A stretch of DNA of 64,000 nucleotides from Sporolactobacillus laevolacticus DSM 442. GTDB lineage: Bacteria; Bacillota; Bacilli; Bacillales; Sporolactobacillaceae. Below are positions 52,318 to 62,048 of the stretch, piece by piece. Made by a program: the position numbers and the translations under genes. Each line of letters opens with the position of its first letter. The first letter of the stretch is position 1. The notes below the pieces were generated by a model. It did not search any database and was not told where the DNA came from. It saw only the letters and a list, made by a program, of their open reading frames with translations. The DNA is taken from contig NZ_AWTC01000004.1 of the NCBI RefSeq assembly GCF_000497245.1, positions 760 through 64,759 on the forward strand, read 5' to 3'.

Positions 52318-53760
52318 ATGTTTACTGCCTCACGTATTAAAATACTTGTTATCACTTGTGCAGCGCTTTTTATGGCTATGCTGGATAACTTAGTTCTCGG
52401 AGTGGCGCTGCCTTCTATTCAGGAATCCTTTCATGCAAGTTTGTCCGACTTGGAATGGTTCACAAACGCCTATACGCTTTCCTTCGCAGTATTGTTAATT
52501 CCCTTCAGCATGCTTGGGGACCGTTTCGGACGTAAAAAGATCTTCTTAGGCGGAGTAATTCTCTTTACCTTAGGCTCTGCATTATCCGGAATGAGTGGGC
52601 ATTCTCTTCAGTTGATTTTTTCACGCGCACTTCAAGGCGTCGGGGGAGCTGCCATCGTCCCACTTAGCCTCACACTTGTTCATACCGCTTTTCCTGAAAA
52701 AATGCGCGCAGCGGCAATGGGCATCTGGTCTGGAATCTCCGGTCTCGGATTGTCGGTCGGGCCGCTCGTGGGTGGACTGATTTTGGAAGGGGCACCGTGG
52801 CAGCTTATTTTCTGGGTGAACGTGCCGGTCGGTATACTTGCGTTTCTCCTCGGGTTAAACTGGCTGCGTGAATCTAAAGGCGAAGCGAAGCCGATGAATC
52901 CATTGAGCGTTTTGCTGCTTGCAGCTGGTATGTTTGGGATCATCTTTGGCTTGCAAAGGAGCAACACCGACGGCTGGACGTCATTGAATGTTGTTGGATC
53001 TATTCTCGGTGGATTTACGATACTGTTGTTGTTTTATTTATGGGAGAGAACACGCAAACATCAATTGATCCAATTTCATTTTTTCAAGGGTCGTCGTTAC
53101 GCGGTCTTGATTATTGCTGGATTTCTCATGAACGCCGGCATCTTTGGATCCATCTTTCTATTAACACTCTTTTTGCAGCTCGCTCAGGGGTATTCAGCGC
53201 TGGGGGCTGGAATCCGTGAAATGGCTTGGACCGGCTGCACGATGATTGCCGCACCGCTTGCGGGGCTCTTTATAACGAAACTCGGGACCAAGACTGTGTT
53301 ATCGATTGGCTTACTTTTTCAAGCCATTGGGCTTATTGGTTTTGCTGTCCTCATTACCAGTTTGGATCCAAACTTTTCTTTTGGATACATTGCAACGTTC
53401 ATGGTGCTTGCCGGCGCCGGTATGGGGTTGAGCTTTACGCCGCTCGCACACGGAATATTATCCTCTGTTCCTGAACGTTCGTCTGGGGAAGCAAGCGGCC
53501 TAAGCAATGCAACGCGTGAACTTGGCGGTGTTTTTGGAATCGCCATTTGTACATTGATTTTTGAGTCAGGGGCAAAAATTACATCTCCTCAGGCATTCAG
53601 TGATCATATTGTTCCTTCCTTACTTGCCGGTGCCGGATTTGTCCTACTTGCGCTGGGGTTAGTAATGGTACTATTTAGAGAAGTGTCCGGAAAGAAGACC
53701 ATGCAGGAGATTCCGGAAGTGGTGCGAGAAAGGAGTGCTGAAAGCTATGGCACAGAATAA
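52318..53760 (+). CDS. DHA2/EmrB-QacA family MFS efflux transporter
   Basis: 480 residues, about 14 helices. DNLVLGVALPSIQESFHASL (about 23-42) is the DHA2 motif D1, GDRFGRKKIFLGG (about 69-81) motif A, and RALQGVGGAAIVPLSLTLV (about 104-122) motif B; GLSVGPLVGGLIL is motif C. A proton-driven multidrug exporter. Under the TetR gene upstream. Overlaps the SDR gene that follows. Confidence 0.9.
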   Translation: MFTASRIKILVITCAALFMAMLDNLVLGVALPSIQESFHASLSDLEWFTNAYTLSFAVLLIPFSMLGDRFGRKKIFLGGVILFTLGSALSGMSGHSLQLIFSRALQGVGGAAIVPLSLTLVHTAFPEKMRAAAMGIWSGISGLGLSVGPLVGGLILEGAPWQLIFWVNVPVGILAFLLGLNWLRESKGEAKPMNPLSVLLLAAGMFGIIFGLQRSNTDGWTSLNVVGSILGGFTILLLFYLWERTRKHQLIQFHFFKGRRYAVLIIAGFLMNAGIFGSIFLLTLFLQLAQGYSALGAGIREMAWTGCTMIAAPLAGLFITKLGTKTVLSIGLLFQAIGLIGFAVLITSLDPNFSFGYIATFMVLAGAGMGLSFTPLAHGILSSVPERSSGEASGLSNATRELGGVFGIAICTLIFESGAKITSPQAFSDHIVPSLLAGAGFVLLALGLVMVLFREVSGKKTMQEIPEVVRERSAESYGTE

Positions 53761-54382
53761 AAGAATCGCGGTGGTTGGCGGAAATGGAAAGGCAGGTCGA
53801 TTTGTCGTACAGAAGGCTCTGGAAAAAGGTTATGCTGTTCGCATGCTTGTCCGAAATCCACAGAGGGTAACCGTATCAGACGAAAGAATTGAAGTGACAA
53901 AAGGTAATGCTGAGGACATCTCTTCGATCCAGGCATTGCTTGAAGGCTGCGATGCGGTGATTAACACATTAGGGCAACCGAACAAGGCAACGCCTATATA
54001 CAGTAAAGTAACAAGCCACATTCTGGCTACAATGAAAGAACGAGGTATTCAGCGCTATATAACAGTCACGGGAGGATCATTAAATGCGCCTGGTGATCGG
54101 AAATCGCCGATCAATAAAATCGGTGCATGGCTTTTTCAACGACTGTATGCAGATATGATCACCGATAAGGAAAAAGAACTTCGTATCCTGCTGAAAAGCG
54201 ATGCCGATTGGACATTAGTGAGGCTGCCGTTTGTTATTGAAAAGCCAGCTGTTAGCAAAATTAAAGTGAATCTCTATGACATGCCGGGAATGAAAATGAC
54301 CAACTCAGATATCGCCGATTTTCTAGTCAACCAGATTTCCGATACAAAGTATATACGCAAGTATCCTTTTATTTCGAACTGA
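53747..54382 (+). CDS. NAD(P)H-binding atypical SDR protein
   Basis: 211 residues from ATG 53747 behind AGGAG; GTG 53735 touches that site. Rossmann start RIAVVGGNGKAGRFVVQKAL (about 6-25) with GxxGxxG, VTKGNAEDISSIQALLEGCD and VINTLG. Resembles NmrA/BVR-B-type reductases. Starts inside the end of the efflux gene, so it is in that operon. Confidence 0.85.
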   Translation: MAQNKRIAVVGGNGKAGRFVVQKALEKGYAVRMLVRNPQRVTVSDERIEVTKGNAEDISSIQALLEGCDAVINTLGQPNKATPIYSKVTSHILATMKERGIQRYITVTGGSLNAPGDRKSPINKIGAWLFQRLYADMITDKEKELRILLKSDADWTLVRLPFVIEKPAVSKIKVNLYDMPGMKMTNSDIADFLVNQISDTKYIRKYPFISN

Positions 54383-54438
54383 AAGATTGGCAAAGTCTGA
54401 TCCAGGAATGAAAACAAAATTGAGCGAGGGGGAAAATA

Positions 54439-54970
54439 ATGGATAAGTATATTGTGGAAAAAGTGTCCGTTCCTGAATATTCTTTGGTCAATCAATCTTT
54501 TCCTCAGATCAATTATTCGGATTCATATAGAGTGATTTTGCCTGGTGAATCAACCCAAGATGTAGCGTCTGTCACACGATTATTTTTGACTGCTGTACCT
54601 CCTTGGGTTTCATATTTGATGAAGGTGCGTGATCACCTGGTCAGCTTGGTTGGGTTAAAAACATCCGACCAGTCGGAAAGACAGAATATAACCTATAACC
54701 CTGCAAAAAGGAAGCAGAATAGGAATTTTTCGTGTCATGGAGCACACATCCCATGAGATTTTATTGGGGGAAGATGACCGTCATCTGGATTTTCGTGTGT
54801 CTATTTTAATGGATGAAGTGCATGAACTAAAGTATGTCACAATCTCGACTGTCGTATTTTTTCATAACAGGTTAGGCAGACTGTATTTTTTCGTTATCGA
54901 AAGATTTCATAAAGCAATCGTATCTGCGATGCTGAAAAATATGATACGTCAAATAACATCTTCGACTTGA
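54439..54970 (+). pseudogene. DUF2867 protein, frameshifted
   Basis: The frame from 54439 (MDKYIVEKVSVPEYSLVN, PPWVSYLMKVRDHLV) loses the family text after about residue 92 and stops at 54756. One frame over, IGIFRVMEHTSHEILLGEDD, DFRVSILM, FFHNRLGRLYFF and FHKAIVSAML continue the DUF2867 fold to 54970. The shift lies near 54714-54725. Either a recent frameshift or a sequencing error. Confidence 0.7.
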
Positions 54971-55041
54971 AATGACAAAAGGGGCTTGCACCGTTTGAAC
55001 AATTATCTTCCTAGAGCCTGCTGTTCATCGGAAAAATAAGC

Positions 55042-55084
55042 GCTTGATCAAAGAGAGGAGATCTCTGTTTTGATCAAGCTTTTT
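55042..55084 (+). terminator. Terminator after the DUF2867 gene
   Basis: GCTTGATCAAA-GAGAG pairs with CTCT-TTTGATCAAGC, then TTTTT (55080-55084). Confidence 0.8.
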
Positions 55085-55160
55085 AAATTCCAATTTACGT
55101 GGTCTTTCATCTTTCAAATTTAAAATAATGTTGTTCGCATAATAAAAAATATTGTGGGGA

Positions 55161-55200
55161 AACACCTCTTAAGCTATTGTAGCTTTAAGAGGTGTTTTTT
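55161..55200 (+). promoter_or_regulatory. Leader hairpin/attenuator before the two-component genes
   Basis: AACACCTCTTAAGCTA pairs with TAGCTTAAGAGGTGTT-type bases (one bulge) and runs into TTTTTT. It lies within the 5' leader, 31 bases before the response regulator start, and looks like a conditional terminator. The frame through it (GTG 55154) is open and joins the response regulator frame without a stop. Confidence 0.6.
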
Positions 55201-55231
55201 AACATTTACATTTCTAGACGAGGTGTTGTTT

Positions 55232-55933
55232 TTGCAGAAAACCATTTTACTTGTTGAAGATGATCGATCGATTAGCGATATGGTAAGAAGATATTTAACA
55301 AATGAGGGTTTTCATGTTGCATGTGTCTTTGATGGCGAGGCAGCAGCGAATGCCTTTAAGCATTCGCATTATGACTTGGTTCTACTGGACTTAATGTTGC
55401 CGAAGTTAAATGGCATGGACGTTCTTCAAACGGTGAGGGCAAAAAGCTACATTCCCGTCATTATTATGTCGGCAAAAGATAGTGAACTTGATAAAGCACT
55501 AGGGCTTGGTTTTGGTGCAGATGACTATATTACGAAACCATTTTCGATGATTGAACTTGCAGCAAGAGTGAAAGCAGCTATAAGAAGAGCAACACAATAC
55601 ATAGCAAGTCATTCAAAGTTGAATGAATCAATAATAACCGTACATAAGATTGAACTGGACACGGAAAATCATCGTGCGATGAAGAACGGTGTTGAGATTA
55701 ACTTAACATCGAAGGAGTGGAAGATTCTCCTGTTGTTTTTTACTAATCAGAAGAAAGTATTTACAAAGGAGCAAATCTACCGTTCCGTATGGGGCGATGA
55801 CTATTTTGGTGATGAAAACATTATTAATGTTCATATGAGCCGCCTGAGAGAAAAAATTGAAGATACCCCGTCTAAACCAGCTTATATCAAAACATTATGG
55901 GGAATCGGATACAAATTGGGAGACTTTAAATGA
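55232..55933 (+). CDS. OmpR-family response regulator
   Basis: 233 residues from TTG 55232 behind GAGGTG. The receiver domain (about 4-115) has the phosphorylated Asp in DLVLLDLMLPK (near 53) and Lys in YITKPFSM. The winged helix (about 135-230) ends INVHMSRLREKIED, IKTLWGIGYKLG. Forms the BcrR/BceR-like control unit of the ABC exporter downstream. Overlaps the kinase by four bases. Confidence 0.9.
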   Translation: MQKTILLVEDDRSISDMVRRYLTNEGFHVACVFDGEAAANAFKHSHYDLVLLDLMLPKLNGMDVLQTVRAKSYIPVIIMSAKDSELDKALGLGFGADDYITKPFSMIELAARVKAAIRRATQYIASHSKLNESIITVHKIELDTENHRAMKNGVEINLTSKEWKILLLFFTNQKKVFTKEQIYRSVWGDDYFGDENIINVHMSRLREKIEDTPSKPAYIKTLWGIGYKLGDFK

Positions 55934-56862
55934 TCGCTTTATTAAGCTGCATTGTCATTGTCCTTTTACTCAGTACTATTTATCAATTTCAACAAAAAAA
56001 AGTAAGAGATAAGGACATTGCTTACATAACAAACAAGTTAGAGCAGATCACAAAGTTGCAATCAAAGGAACGGCTCCTCGTACGATCAGAGGATCAGCAA
56101 CTCATTGATCTGCTTGTTCAGCTCAATCAATTATTGGATAAAAATCAAGAACATTCACGTCAGTTTATAAGAATGGAAACCTCGATGAAGCGGATGTTGG
56201 CCAATGTATCTCACGATCTTAAAACGCCACTAACCGTAATTGCAGGCTACACCGAAATGCTGCAGAGCCAATCTCAGATTGATGAGAAAGAGCGAGTGCG
56301 TCTGCTCCAACAAGTGCATGACAAAACTATTGAATTGATTGCATTAATGAATACTTTTTTTGATTTAGCCAAATTAGAGTCTGGAGATAAAGAGATTCCG
56401 CTTGATAAAGTTAATCTAACTGAAATATGTAAAACAAATATTCTCGTATTTTATGATTGGATCCAAACAAAAGAAATAGAAGCTGTCATTGAGATCCCTG
56501 AAAAGCCCATTTTTGCGTTTGGCAATGAGGAAGCATTAAACCGTGTATTGAACAACTTGATTTCAAATGCGCTTCGCTATGGTGCAGAGGGCAAAATGAT
56601 CGGTTTAAAAGTATTTTATGATGAAAAGCGCGTCTATGTAGAAGTATCAGATCGCGGAAAAGGAATTAATGAAACTGAACAAGAAAAGGTGTTTGAACGT
56701 ATGTTCACACTTGAAGAGTCTAGAAACAAAGCATTTCAAGGCAGTGGTCTAGGTTTAACGATCACAAAAAGATTGATTGAAGAGATGCAAGGAAACATTT
56801 CGGTACAATCAAGGCCATTTGAGAAAACGTCATTTACCTTTTCATTACAGCGCCTCAACTAG
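55930..56862 (+). CDS. Sensor histidine kinase
   Basis: 310 residues. A single N-terminal membrane helix (about 2-17), no extracellular domain, then a coiled linker, HisKA with NVSHDLKTPLTVIAGYTEML (His near 95) and HATPase with NNLISNALRYG, DRGKGI and GSGLGLTI. The lack of an outside sensor suggests signal input through a membrane partner such as the ABC exporter. Confidence 0.9.
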   Translation: MIALLSCIVIVLLLSTIYQFQQKKVRDKDIAYITNKLEQITKLQSKERLLVRSEDQQLIDLLVQLNQLLDKNQEHSRQFIRMETSMKRMLANVSHDLKTPLTVIAGYTEMLQSQSQIDEKERVRLLQQVHDKTIELIALMNTFFDLAKLESGDKEIPLDKVNLTEICKTNILVFYDWIQTKEIEAVIEIPEKPIFAFGNEEALNRVLNNLISNALRYGAEGKMIGLKVFYDEKRVYVEVSDRGKGINETEQEKVFERMFTLEESRNKAFQGSGLGLTITKRLIEEMQGNISVQSRPFEKTSFTFSLQRLN

Positions 56863-56961
56863 CCGTTATTTTTTCTCTTAAGATTTTTGTAAGGATTAAG
56901 ACAGAAAAAAGCAACGATCGCCCGGTACACTGAAAACATAGTCAAAACGAGGAGGCTAACG

Positions 56962-57885
56962 ATGAATTTTGTTGTACAGACGAGAAATCTGACAAAAACA
57001 TATCAAGGACATGATGTTGTAACCAATGTAACGATGAACATTAGACAAGGTGAAATATATGGATTTCTCGGACCTAATGGCGCTGGTAAGTCAACGATCA
57101 TGAAGATGCTGACCAATATGATTAAGCCGTCACATGGTGAGATTACACTCTTTGGGAAACCGCTAAAGCACGATTCATTCGAATTTTTAAAGAGAATAGG
57201 CAGCATGATTGAGTATCCGATCTTTTATGAAAAAATGACCGCACTAGAGAATTTAGAACTTCATTGCGCATACATGGGGTACCATGACCCAAACGGTATT
57301 CGTGAAGCTTTAGAACAGGTTGGTCTCGAAAATGTAGAGAATAAGCGGCCAAAAGAATTTTCATTAGGAATGAGGCAGCGTCTTTGTGTTGCAAGAGCAA
57401 TCATTACAAAACCGGAATTCTTGATTTTGGATGAACCCATTAACGGGCTGGATCCTGCCGGAATTAAGGCTATGAGACAATTATTCAAAATGCTTAACAA
57501 GGAATACGGAATGACTCTGTTAATTTCCAGTCACATTATTGGTGAAATCGAACAAATTGCTGATACAATCGGCGTCATTAAAAGTGGCAGACTCATTGAG
57601 GAAGAGCCTATGGATACGATAAAAGCGAGAAATACAGAGTATATTGAAATCGTAACGAGTCAGCAGAGGAAGGCAGCGATGGTTCTGCATGACAAACTAG
57701 GCATTGATAACTTTAAGGTGATTGATGAGCAGGGCATTCGTGTTTATGCCACAGATGTACCTCAGTCGACCATTTCAAAGACATTAATACTGGAAGATAT
57801 TAATATTGAGTCAATCGATAGAAAACGGACAACACTTGAAGAATATTTCATAAAAAAAGTTGAGCTTGATCAACCAGTAAATTGA
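56962..57885 (+). CDS. ABC transporter ATP-binding protein, BcrA-like
   Basis: 307 residues. Walker A GPNGAGKST (about 37-45), signature FSLGMRQRLCVARA, Walker B FLILDEPINGLDPAG. The long C-terminal tail and context fit bacitracin/lantibiotic resistance exporters (BcrA, SpaF). ATG behind GAGGAGG. Pairs with the permease 48 bases later. Confidence 0.9.
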   Translation: MNFVVQTRNLTKTYQGHDVVTNVTMNIRQGEIYGFLGPNGAGKSTIMKMLTNMIKPSHGEITLFGKPLKHDSFEFLKRIGSMIEYPIFYEKMTALENLELHCAYMGYHDPNGIREALEQVGLENVENKRPKEFSLGMRQRLCVARAIITKPEFLILDEPINGLDPAGIKAMRQLFKMLNKEYGMTLLISSHIIGEIEQIADTIGVIKSGRLIEEEPMDTIKARNTEYIEIVTSQQRKAAMVLHDKLGIDNFKVIDEQGIRVYATDVPQSTISKTLILEDINIESIDRKRTTLEEYFIKKVELDQPVN

Positions 57886-57933
57886 TTCTTGGATTAAGTA
57901 TTGAACGTTCAATGAAGAAGCAGGAGGGATACT

Positions 57934-58632
57934 TTGTTTCATTTAATAAAACTTGAGATAAAAAAGAATAAGTTAGGATGGTTTTTCAAGGGATCCGTTC
58001 TTGCTAATATCATTATCCTCGGTTTTGTATGTATGTTTCCGTTAATTGAAAGAAATGAAGGAGAACATATATTTACGAAGTACACGGATTATTTTATGAT
58101 CAGTGGAGCCTTTGTCAGGGCTACTTTTACTATATTTGCCGCTGTACTTATTTCAAAGATGATTATTGATGAGTTTAAGAATCGAACGATCCTTGTTCTC
58201 TTTTCTTATCCGATCAACCGAAAAAGGATCCTAAGTGCAAAATTAATTCTCATCTTTTGTGTAACATTTATGGCTATGGCAATCTCTAATGTAGTAGTGA
58301 TTAGTGGTTTTATTGGATTGAATCAAATCTTTCATTTAACTTCTGCAATGAGTTTAACAATCGATGATTTTTTGGCGGGAATATCAAATTTAATGATGTT
58401 CAGTCTGGCGACTGCAGGTGCTGCACTTGTACCGTTATATTTCGGAATGAGGAAATATTCCACACCAGCAACGATCATTTCTTCACTGTTAATCGTTATG
58501 GTAATGTGTTCGTCATCGGGTTCGGCTTTCTCATTGGCTAGTATCATTTATATTCCACTTGGCTTAGCAATTATTGCGCTTGGTATAGTTGCGGGGGCAA
58601 TTCGAAAAATTGATCGTATTGACTTAAATTGA
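57934..58632 (+). CDS. ABC-2 type permease subunit, BcrB-like
   Basis: 232 residues with six helices: a first helix near 20-36, then GAFVRATFTIFAAVLISKMI and the helix-loop FKNRTILVLFSYPINRKRIL typical of ABC-2 permeases in antibiotic export. TTG start behind AGGAGGG. Works with the ATPase as a peptide-antibiotic resistance pump. Confidence 0.85.
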   Translation: MFHLIKLEIKKNKLGWFFKGSVLANIIILGFVCMFPLIERNEGEHIFTKYTDYFMISGAFVRATFTIFAAVLISKMIIDEFKNRTILVLFSYPINRKRILSAKLILIFCVTFMAMAISNVVVISGFIGLNQIFHLTSAMSLTIDDFLAGISNLMMFSLATAGAALVPLYFGMRKYSTPATIISSLLIVMVMCSSSGSAFSLASIIYIPLGLAIIALGIVAGAIRKIDRIDLN

Positions 58633-58657
58633 GTAACGTTTTCTCATAATAAATTAA

Positions 58658-58700
58658 GAAGAGACATCGCATGATTAGCCGAATATGTGATGTCTCTTCT
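58658..58700 (+). terminator. Terminator of the two-component/ABC operon
   Basis: AGAAGAGACATC pairs with GATGTCTCTTCT, with CAT/ATG extending the stem, followed by CTAATT. The T-run is weak but the stem is perfect. Confidence 0.7.
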
Positions 58701-58739
58701 CTAATTGATAACTGGGGACGCAGGGAGTCTAATTTATTT

Positions 58740-59025
58740 TTATTTAACTATCGTGTACGTTGCAGTATGAAAAGAAGATTGGTAGTTACTTAAATTGTAC
58801 ACGCTACGATTTGTTTTTGATTGTAACACATCTCCATAACAGGAAGTGTGATCGCCATCATGGGTTCGTTCCTTGAAGTCCAAGCTGTCTATTTCTTCGT
58901 AGTTCGGCACCATCATTTGCGATTGTTCCAGCAATACATGACCGCTTAGTCGAAATATTTCGGGCAGGGATGAACTGTTCCCTATTATTGATTCACCTAC
59001 ATCGCTGATACATAACTCTTCTTTC
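58740..59025 (-). pseudogene. Coding fragment without clear start or family
   Basis: On the minus strand a frame opens after a TGA near 59026 and reads PKKEELCISDVGESIIGN, then SSLPEIFRLSGHVLLEQ and ends FHTATYTIVK with a stop at 58740. There is no ATG near the opening; TTG 58934 is the only usable start and has no site. The text looks like protein but I recognise no family. Best taken as a gene remnant. The rest of 58701-59073 shows nothing else. Confidence 0.35.
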
Positions 59026-59073
59026 TTTGGTCAAAATAGAGGGCATGACAGCTTTTTAACAGGAGGACACAAG

Positions 59074-60744
59074 GTGATGCAAGTAGGTGAATTTTTGTTT
59101 GAATGCTTGAAAAATGAAGGCATTACAGATATTTTCGGGGTTCCGGGCGACTATAATTTTTCATTACTCGATCAAATCGAAAAGGATGGAGAGGTGCGCT
59201 TTGTCCATTGTCGCAACGAATTGAACGCGGGCTATGCTGCTGACGGCTATGCACGCGTTAAGGGGATCGGCGCGTTAATTACCACATTTGGCGTTGGCGA
59301 ATTGAGCGCATGCAACGCAATTGCTGGAGCTTACAGCGAATCGGTTCCGATTATACACATTGTCGGAGGACCGAAATCAATGATGCAGATGCAGCACAAG
59401 CCGATGCATCATACTTTGCTTGACGGCAATTTCGATACATTCAAGAACATGTATGAGCAGATTACAGCCTATGCGGCCAGCATTACCCTGGAGAATGCAG
59501 GTATTGAAATCCCCAATGCGATTCAAAAAGCGAGAGAAACGAAAAAACCGGTGTATCTGACCATTCCTATGGACGTCGTCACAACGAACATGACCTCAAG
59601 AGCAGGAAACCCGCAGCGAAAGAAAACGGATAAAGCGTCTCTGAAAGAAGCCGTCCAGATGATTACTACTCGTTTGCAAGCCGCCGAACGCCCGGTTATT
59701 CTGCCGGATGTTTATGCCATGCATTATGGACTTGGCGAAAAAGTAGAGGCACTTGCGCAGAAAATGAACGTTCCGGTCGTTACAATGATGATGGGGAAAG
59801 GCGGATATGACGAGAGTTTGCCGAATTATGCGGGCTTTTACTGCGGAAAACTCAGCAGTAATAAATCGGCTCGAGAACTTGTTGAAAACTCGGATTGCGT
59901 GCTCGCGTTCGGAGCGGTGTGGGACGATTACAATACCGGACTATTTACCGACAAAATTGATCCGCTCGCAATCATAAATGTGATGCCGAACTATGTGCAG
60001 ATTGGGAAAACAATCTATCCGAATATTATTATTGACGATATGATTGAAGCTTTTCCAACGGAGAATCATTCATGGACGCTGCCGAATCCGGTTGCGTTTC
60101 CTTTTGATCAGATGAATCCGAGCGATGGCAACCTATCTGCGGACAGCTACTATCCTCAATTTCAGAATATGCTCAAGGAGCGAGACATAGTAGTCACGGA
60201 GTCTGGAACGTTTGCATGGGGCTTGGCGGAGGTCCGGTTGAAGAAAGGGACAACTTATATCACTCAAGGTGGCTGGGGCGCGATCGGCTATGCGCTACCG
60301 GCTGCATTCGGCGCGTGTATCGCAGCGCCAAACCGACGGGTTCTGCTTTTTACCGGTGAAGGCTCAATGCAGATGAATGTGCAGGAATTAAGTTCAATGC
60401 TGGAGAACGGCTGCAAGCCGATCATCTTTATCCTGAACAATAAAGGCTATACGATTGAGAAGTACATCAATACAGTGAAAAATACGGTATATAATAATTT
60501 TCCTGATTGGGCTTATCACAAACTGCCTGAAGTTTTTCAACATGAAGCGTTTACTGTGCAAGTTTCCACGGACAGTGAACTGCGTCAAGCAATTTCTGAG
60601 GCGGAACAAAAGTGCGTCAAGCAGCTCTGCATCATTGAAATGATGGTGGCCCCAATGGATGCGCCGGAGATCATTCACCGCATGCATGAGACAGTATTGG
60701 AAATGGAGAACAAGAGCAAAGGCTTGCTTTCCGTTTTTAAATGA
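59074..60744 (+). CDS. Indolepyruvate/2-keto-acid decarboxylase (ThDP)
   Basis: 556 residues, PDC/IpdC/KdcA group. Catalytic Glu49 (RNELNAGYAADGYAR), twin His112-His113 (KPMHHTLLDG), and the ThDP/Mg site GEGSMQMNVQELSSM (near 428) with NNKGYTIEKYIN. It decarboxylates 2-keto acids such as indolepyruvate, phenylpyruvate or branched-chain ones to aldehydes. Stands alone. ATG behind AGGAGG. The exact substrate is inference. Confidence 0.9.
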   Translation: MMQVGEFLFECLKNEGITDIFGVPGDYNFSLLDQIEKDGEVRFVHCRNELNAGYAADGYARVKGIGALITTFGVGELSACNAIAGAYSESVPIIHIVGGPKSMMQMQHKPMHHTLLDGNFDTFKNMYEQITAYAASITLENAGIEIPNAIQKARETKKPVYLTIPMDVVTTNMTSRAGNPQRKKTDKASLKEAVQMITTRLQAAERPVILPDVYAMHYGLGEKVEALAQKMNVPVVTMMMGKGGYDESLPNYAGFYCGKLSSNKSARELVENSDCVLAFGAVWDDYNTGLFTDKIDPLAIINVMPNYVQIGKTIYPNIIIDDMIEAFPTENHSWTLPNPVAFPFDQMNPSDGNLSADSYYPQFQNMLKERDIVVTESGTFAWGLAEVRLKKGTTYITQGGWGAIGYALPAAFGACIAAPNRRVLLFTGEGSMQMNVQELSSMLENGCKPIIFILNNKGYTIEKYINTVKNTVYNNFPDWAYHKLPEVFQHEAFTVQVSTDSELRQAISEAEQKCVKQLCIIEMMVAPMDAPEIIHRMHETVLEMENKSKGLLSVFK

Positions 60745-60825
60745 GCGACAGATTTCAAGTATTAGCAAACTTGGCTTTGCCAAGCCTTAGTTCCGTTTAT
60801 ACTATAATCCTTTTAGTATAAAAAA

Positions 60826-60878
60826 AGAGACGGTCATTGATCTCAGAGCTTTCACTGAGTCGATGACCATCTCTTTTG
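60826..60878. terminator. Bidirectional terminator
   Basis: AAAGAGACGGTCAT and ATGACCATCTCTTT pair with extra pairing CTCAG/CTGAG inside. A-rich and T-rich flanks suit both the decarboxylase and the convergent YhgE-like gene. Confidence 0.8.
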
Positions 60879-60890
60879 TCCACGTATAAT

Positions 60891-62030
60891 TTATACTGTT
60901 TTTCTTTTTCTTTTCCACCAGCCGGAAGCAAGTACTGCAACTAAGGCACCCAAACCGGTGTAACCCAAGATCGAAGCCATTGTCCAAAGATCTGCTTTTC
61001 CTCCAAAGTAGAGAACGTCTTTGATCATTTCCATACCGAAACGTACGGGTACCCAGCTGTAGACCCAATAATGGAAGAAGCTGTTCAGCATTTCAGGTGG
61101 GTAAGGAAGAAGTGGTGATCCATAGAACCAAACGAGAATAATAATCGGCCATCCTGCTAGGCCTAGCCAATTCAGTATCGTCGTTTGTAATAAATAATAG
61201 ACAAAAGCACTAAATGTAAGGGCGACAATGAGGTTCCAACTGTTTGGAACATGCAAATTCATCAAGCCGCTGACAACGGCGAACAGGATCATGGCTTGTG
61301 CAATCGAAAGGACAAACCCTGCAAGAACCTGACCAATGGTTAATCGAAGGGATAAATCGCCTCCACCTATTTTTCTAGATGTTCGCCACATTAATAATGA
61401 ACTGATCAGTCCGCCCAGCCAAACAAGCATGGTTAGGAGTACCGGCGCATTTCCACCGGCACTGTGGCTGCCCACTTTATTCATGAGGTGAGTCTCAGCG
61501 ACAATTGGATGATTGATGACTTTAGCCTGTGCTGATGTCAGTGGCATCTTTTTCATATCTAGAGCATGAAACAGGGTATTACTTATGCTCGTATTCAATT
61601 TTATTGAAACTTTATTAAGGACTGTTTGAACAATGTTTGCTGCCTGAGCGTTCATTCCTTGATTGATCCAAAATTCTATTTGTGCAGGTTGCGGTTTAGG
61701 TGTTTGCAGGGAAGCCAATTGATTTGTAAAATGCTCAGGTATGATTACAGCTCCATAATATTCTTTATTATCTAGAGCTTTTTTAGCGGCATGGCTACTG
61801 CTCAGCTTCACTAATTTAATTGGCGAATCCTTTTTACTGAACGATTCCTGCAACTTTGACTGGATCGTTTTCCCTTGTGTTCCCCGATCTTCATTAACGA
61901 TGGCCACCTTTAGTCCTTTCACTTTTGCGGTACTTGACGGGCCGAATTGGGCAAATGAAAAGAGGGAGAGAACAAGCATTATAAGAACAAGGTAGAGCCA
62001 AAATGTTTTTCCTGTAAAAATACGAAACAT
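60891..62030 (-). CDS. YhgE/Pip-like ABC-2 permease
   Basis: 379 residues. One N-terminal helix (about 10-28), an external domain of about 170 residues (VAIVNEDRGTQGKTIQSKLQ, YYGAVIIPEHFTNQL), then five helices. The DUF3533/YhgE-Pip pattern: an exporter-like membrane protein often under TetR control. A 20-base palindrome stands before the start. Confidence 0.8.
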   Translation of the reverse strand: MFRIFTGKTFWLYLVLIMLVLSLFSFAQFGPSSTAKVKGLKVAIVNEDRGTQGKTIQSKLQESFSKKDSPIKLVKLSSSHAAKKALDNKEYYGAVIIPEHFTNQLASLQTPKPQPAQIEFWINQGMNAQAANIVQTVLNKVSIKLNTSISNTLFHALDMKKMPLTSAQAKVINHPIVAETHLMNKVGSHSAGGNAPVLLTMLVWLGGLISSLLMWRTSRKIGGGDLSLRLTIGQVLAGFVLSIAQAMILFAVVSGLMNLHVPNSWNLIVALTFSAFVYYLLQTTILNWLGLAGWPIIILVWFYGSPLLPYPPEMLNSFFHYWVYSWVPVRFGMEMIKDVLYFGGKADLWTMASILGYTGLGALVAVLASGWWKRKRKTV

Positions 62031-62048
62031 TCATTTTCCTCCTTATTA

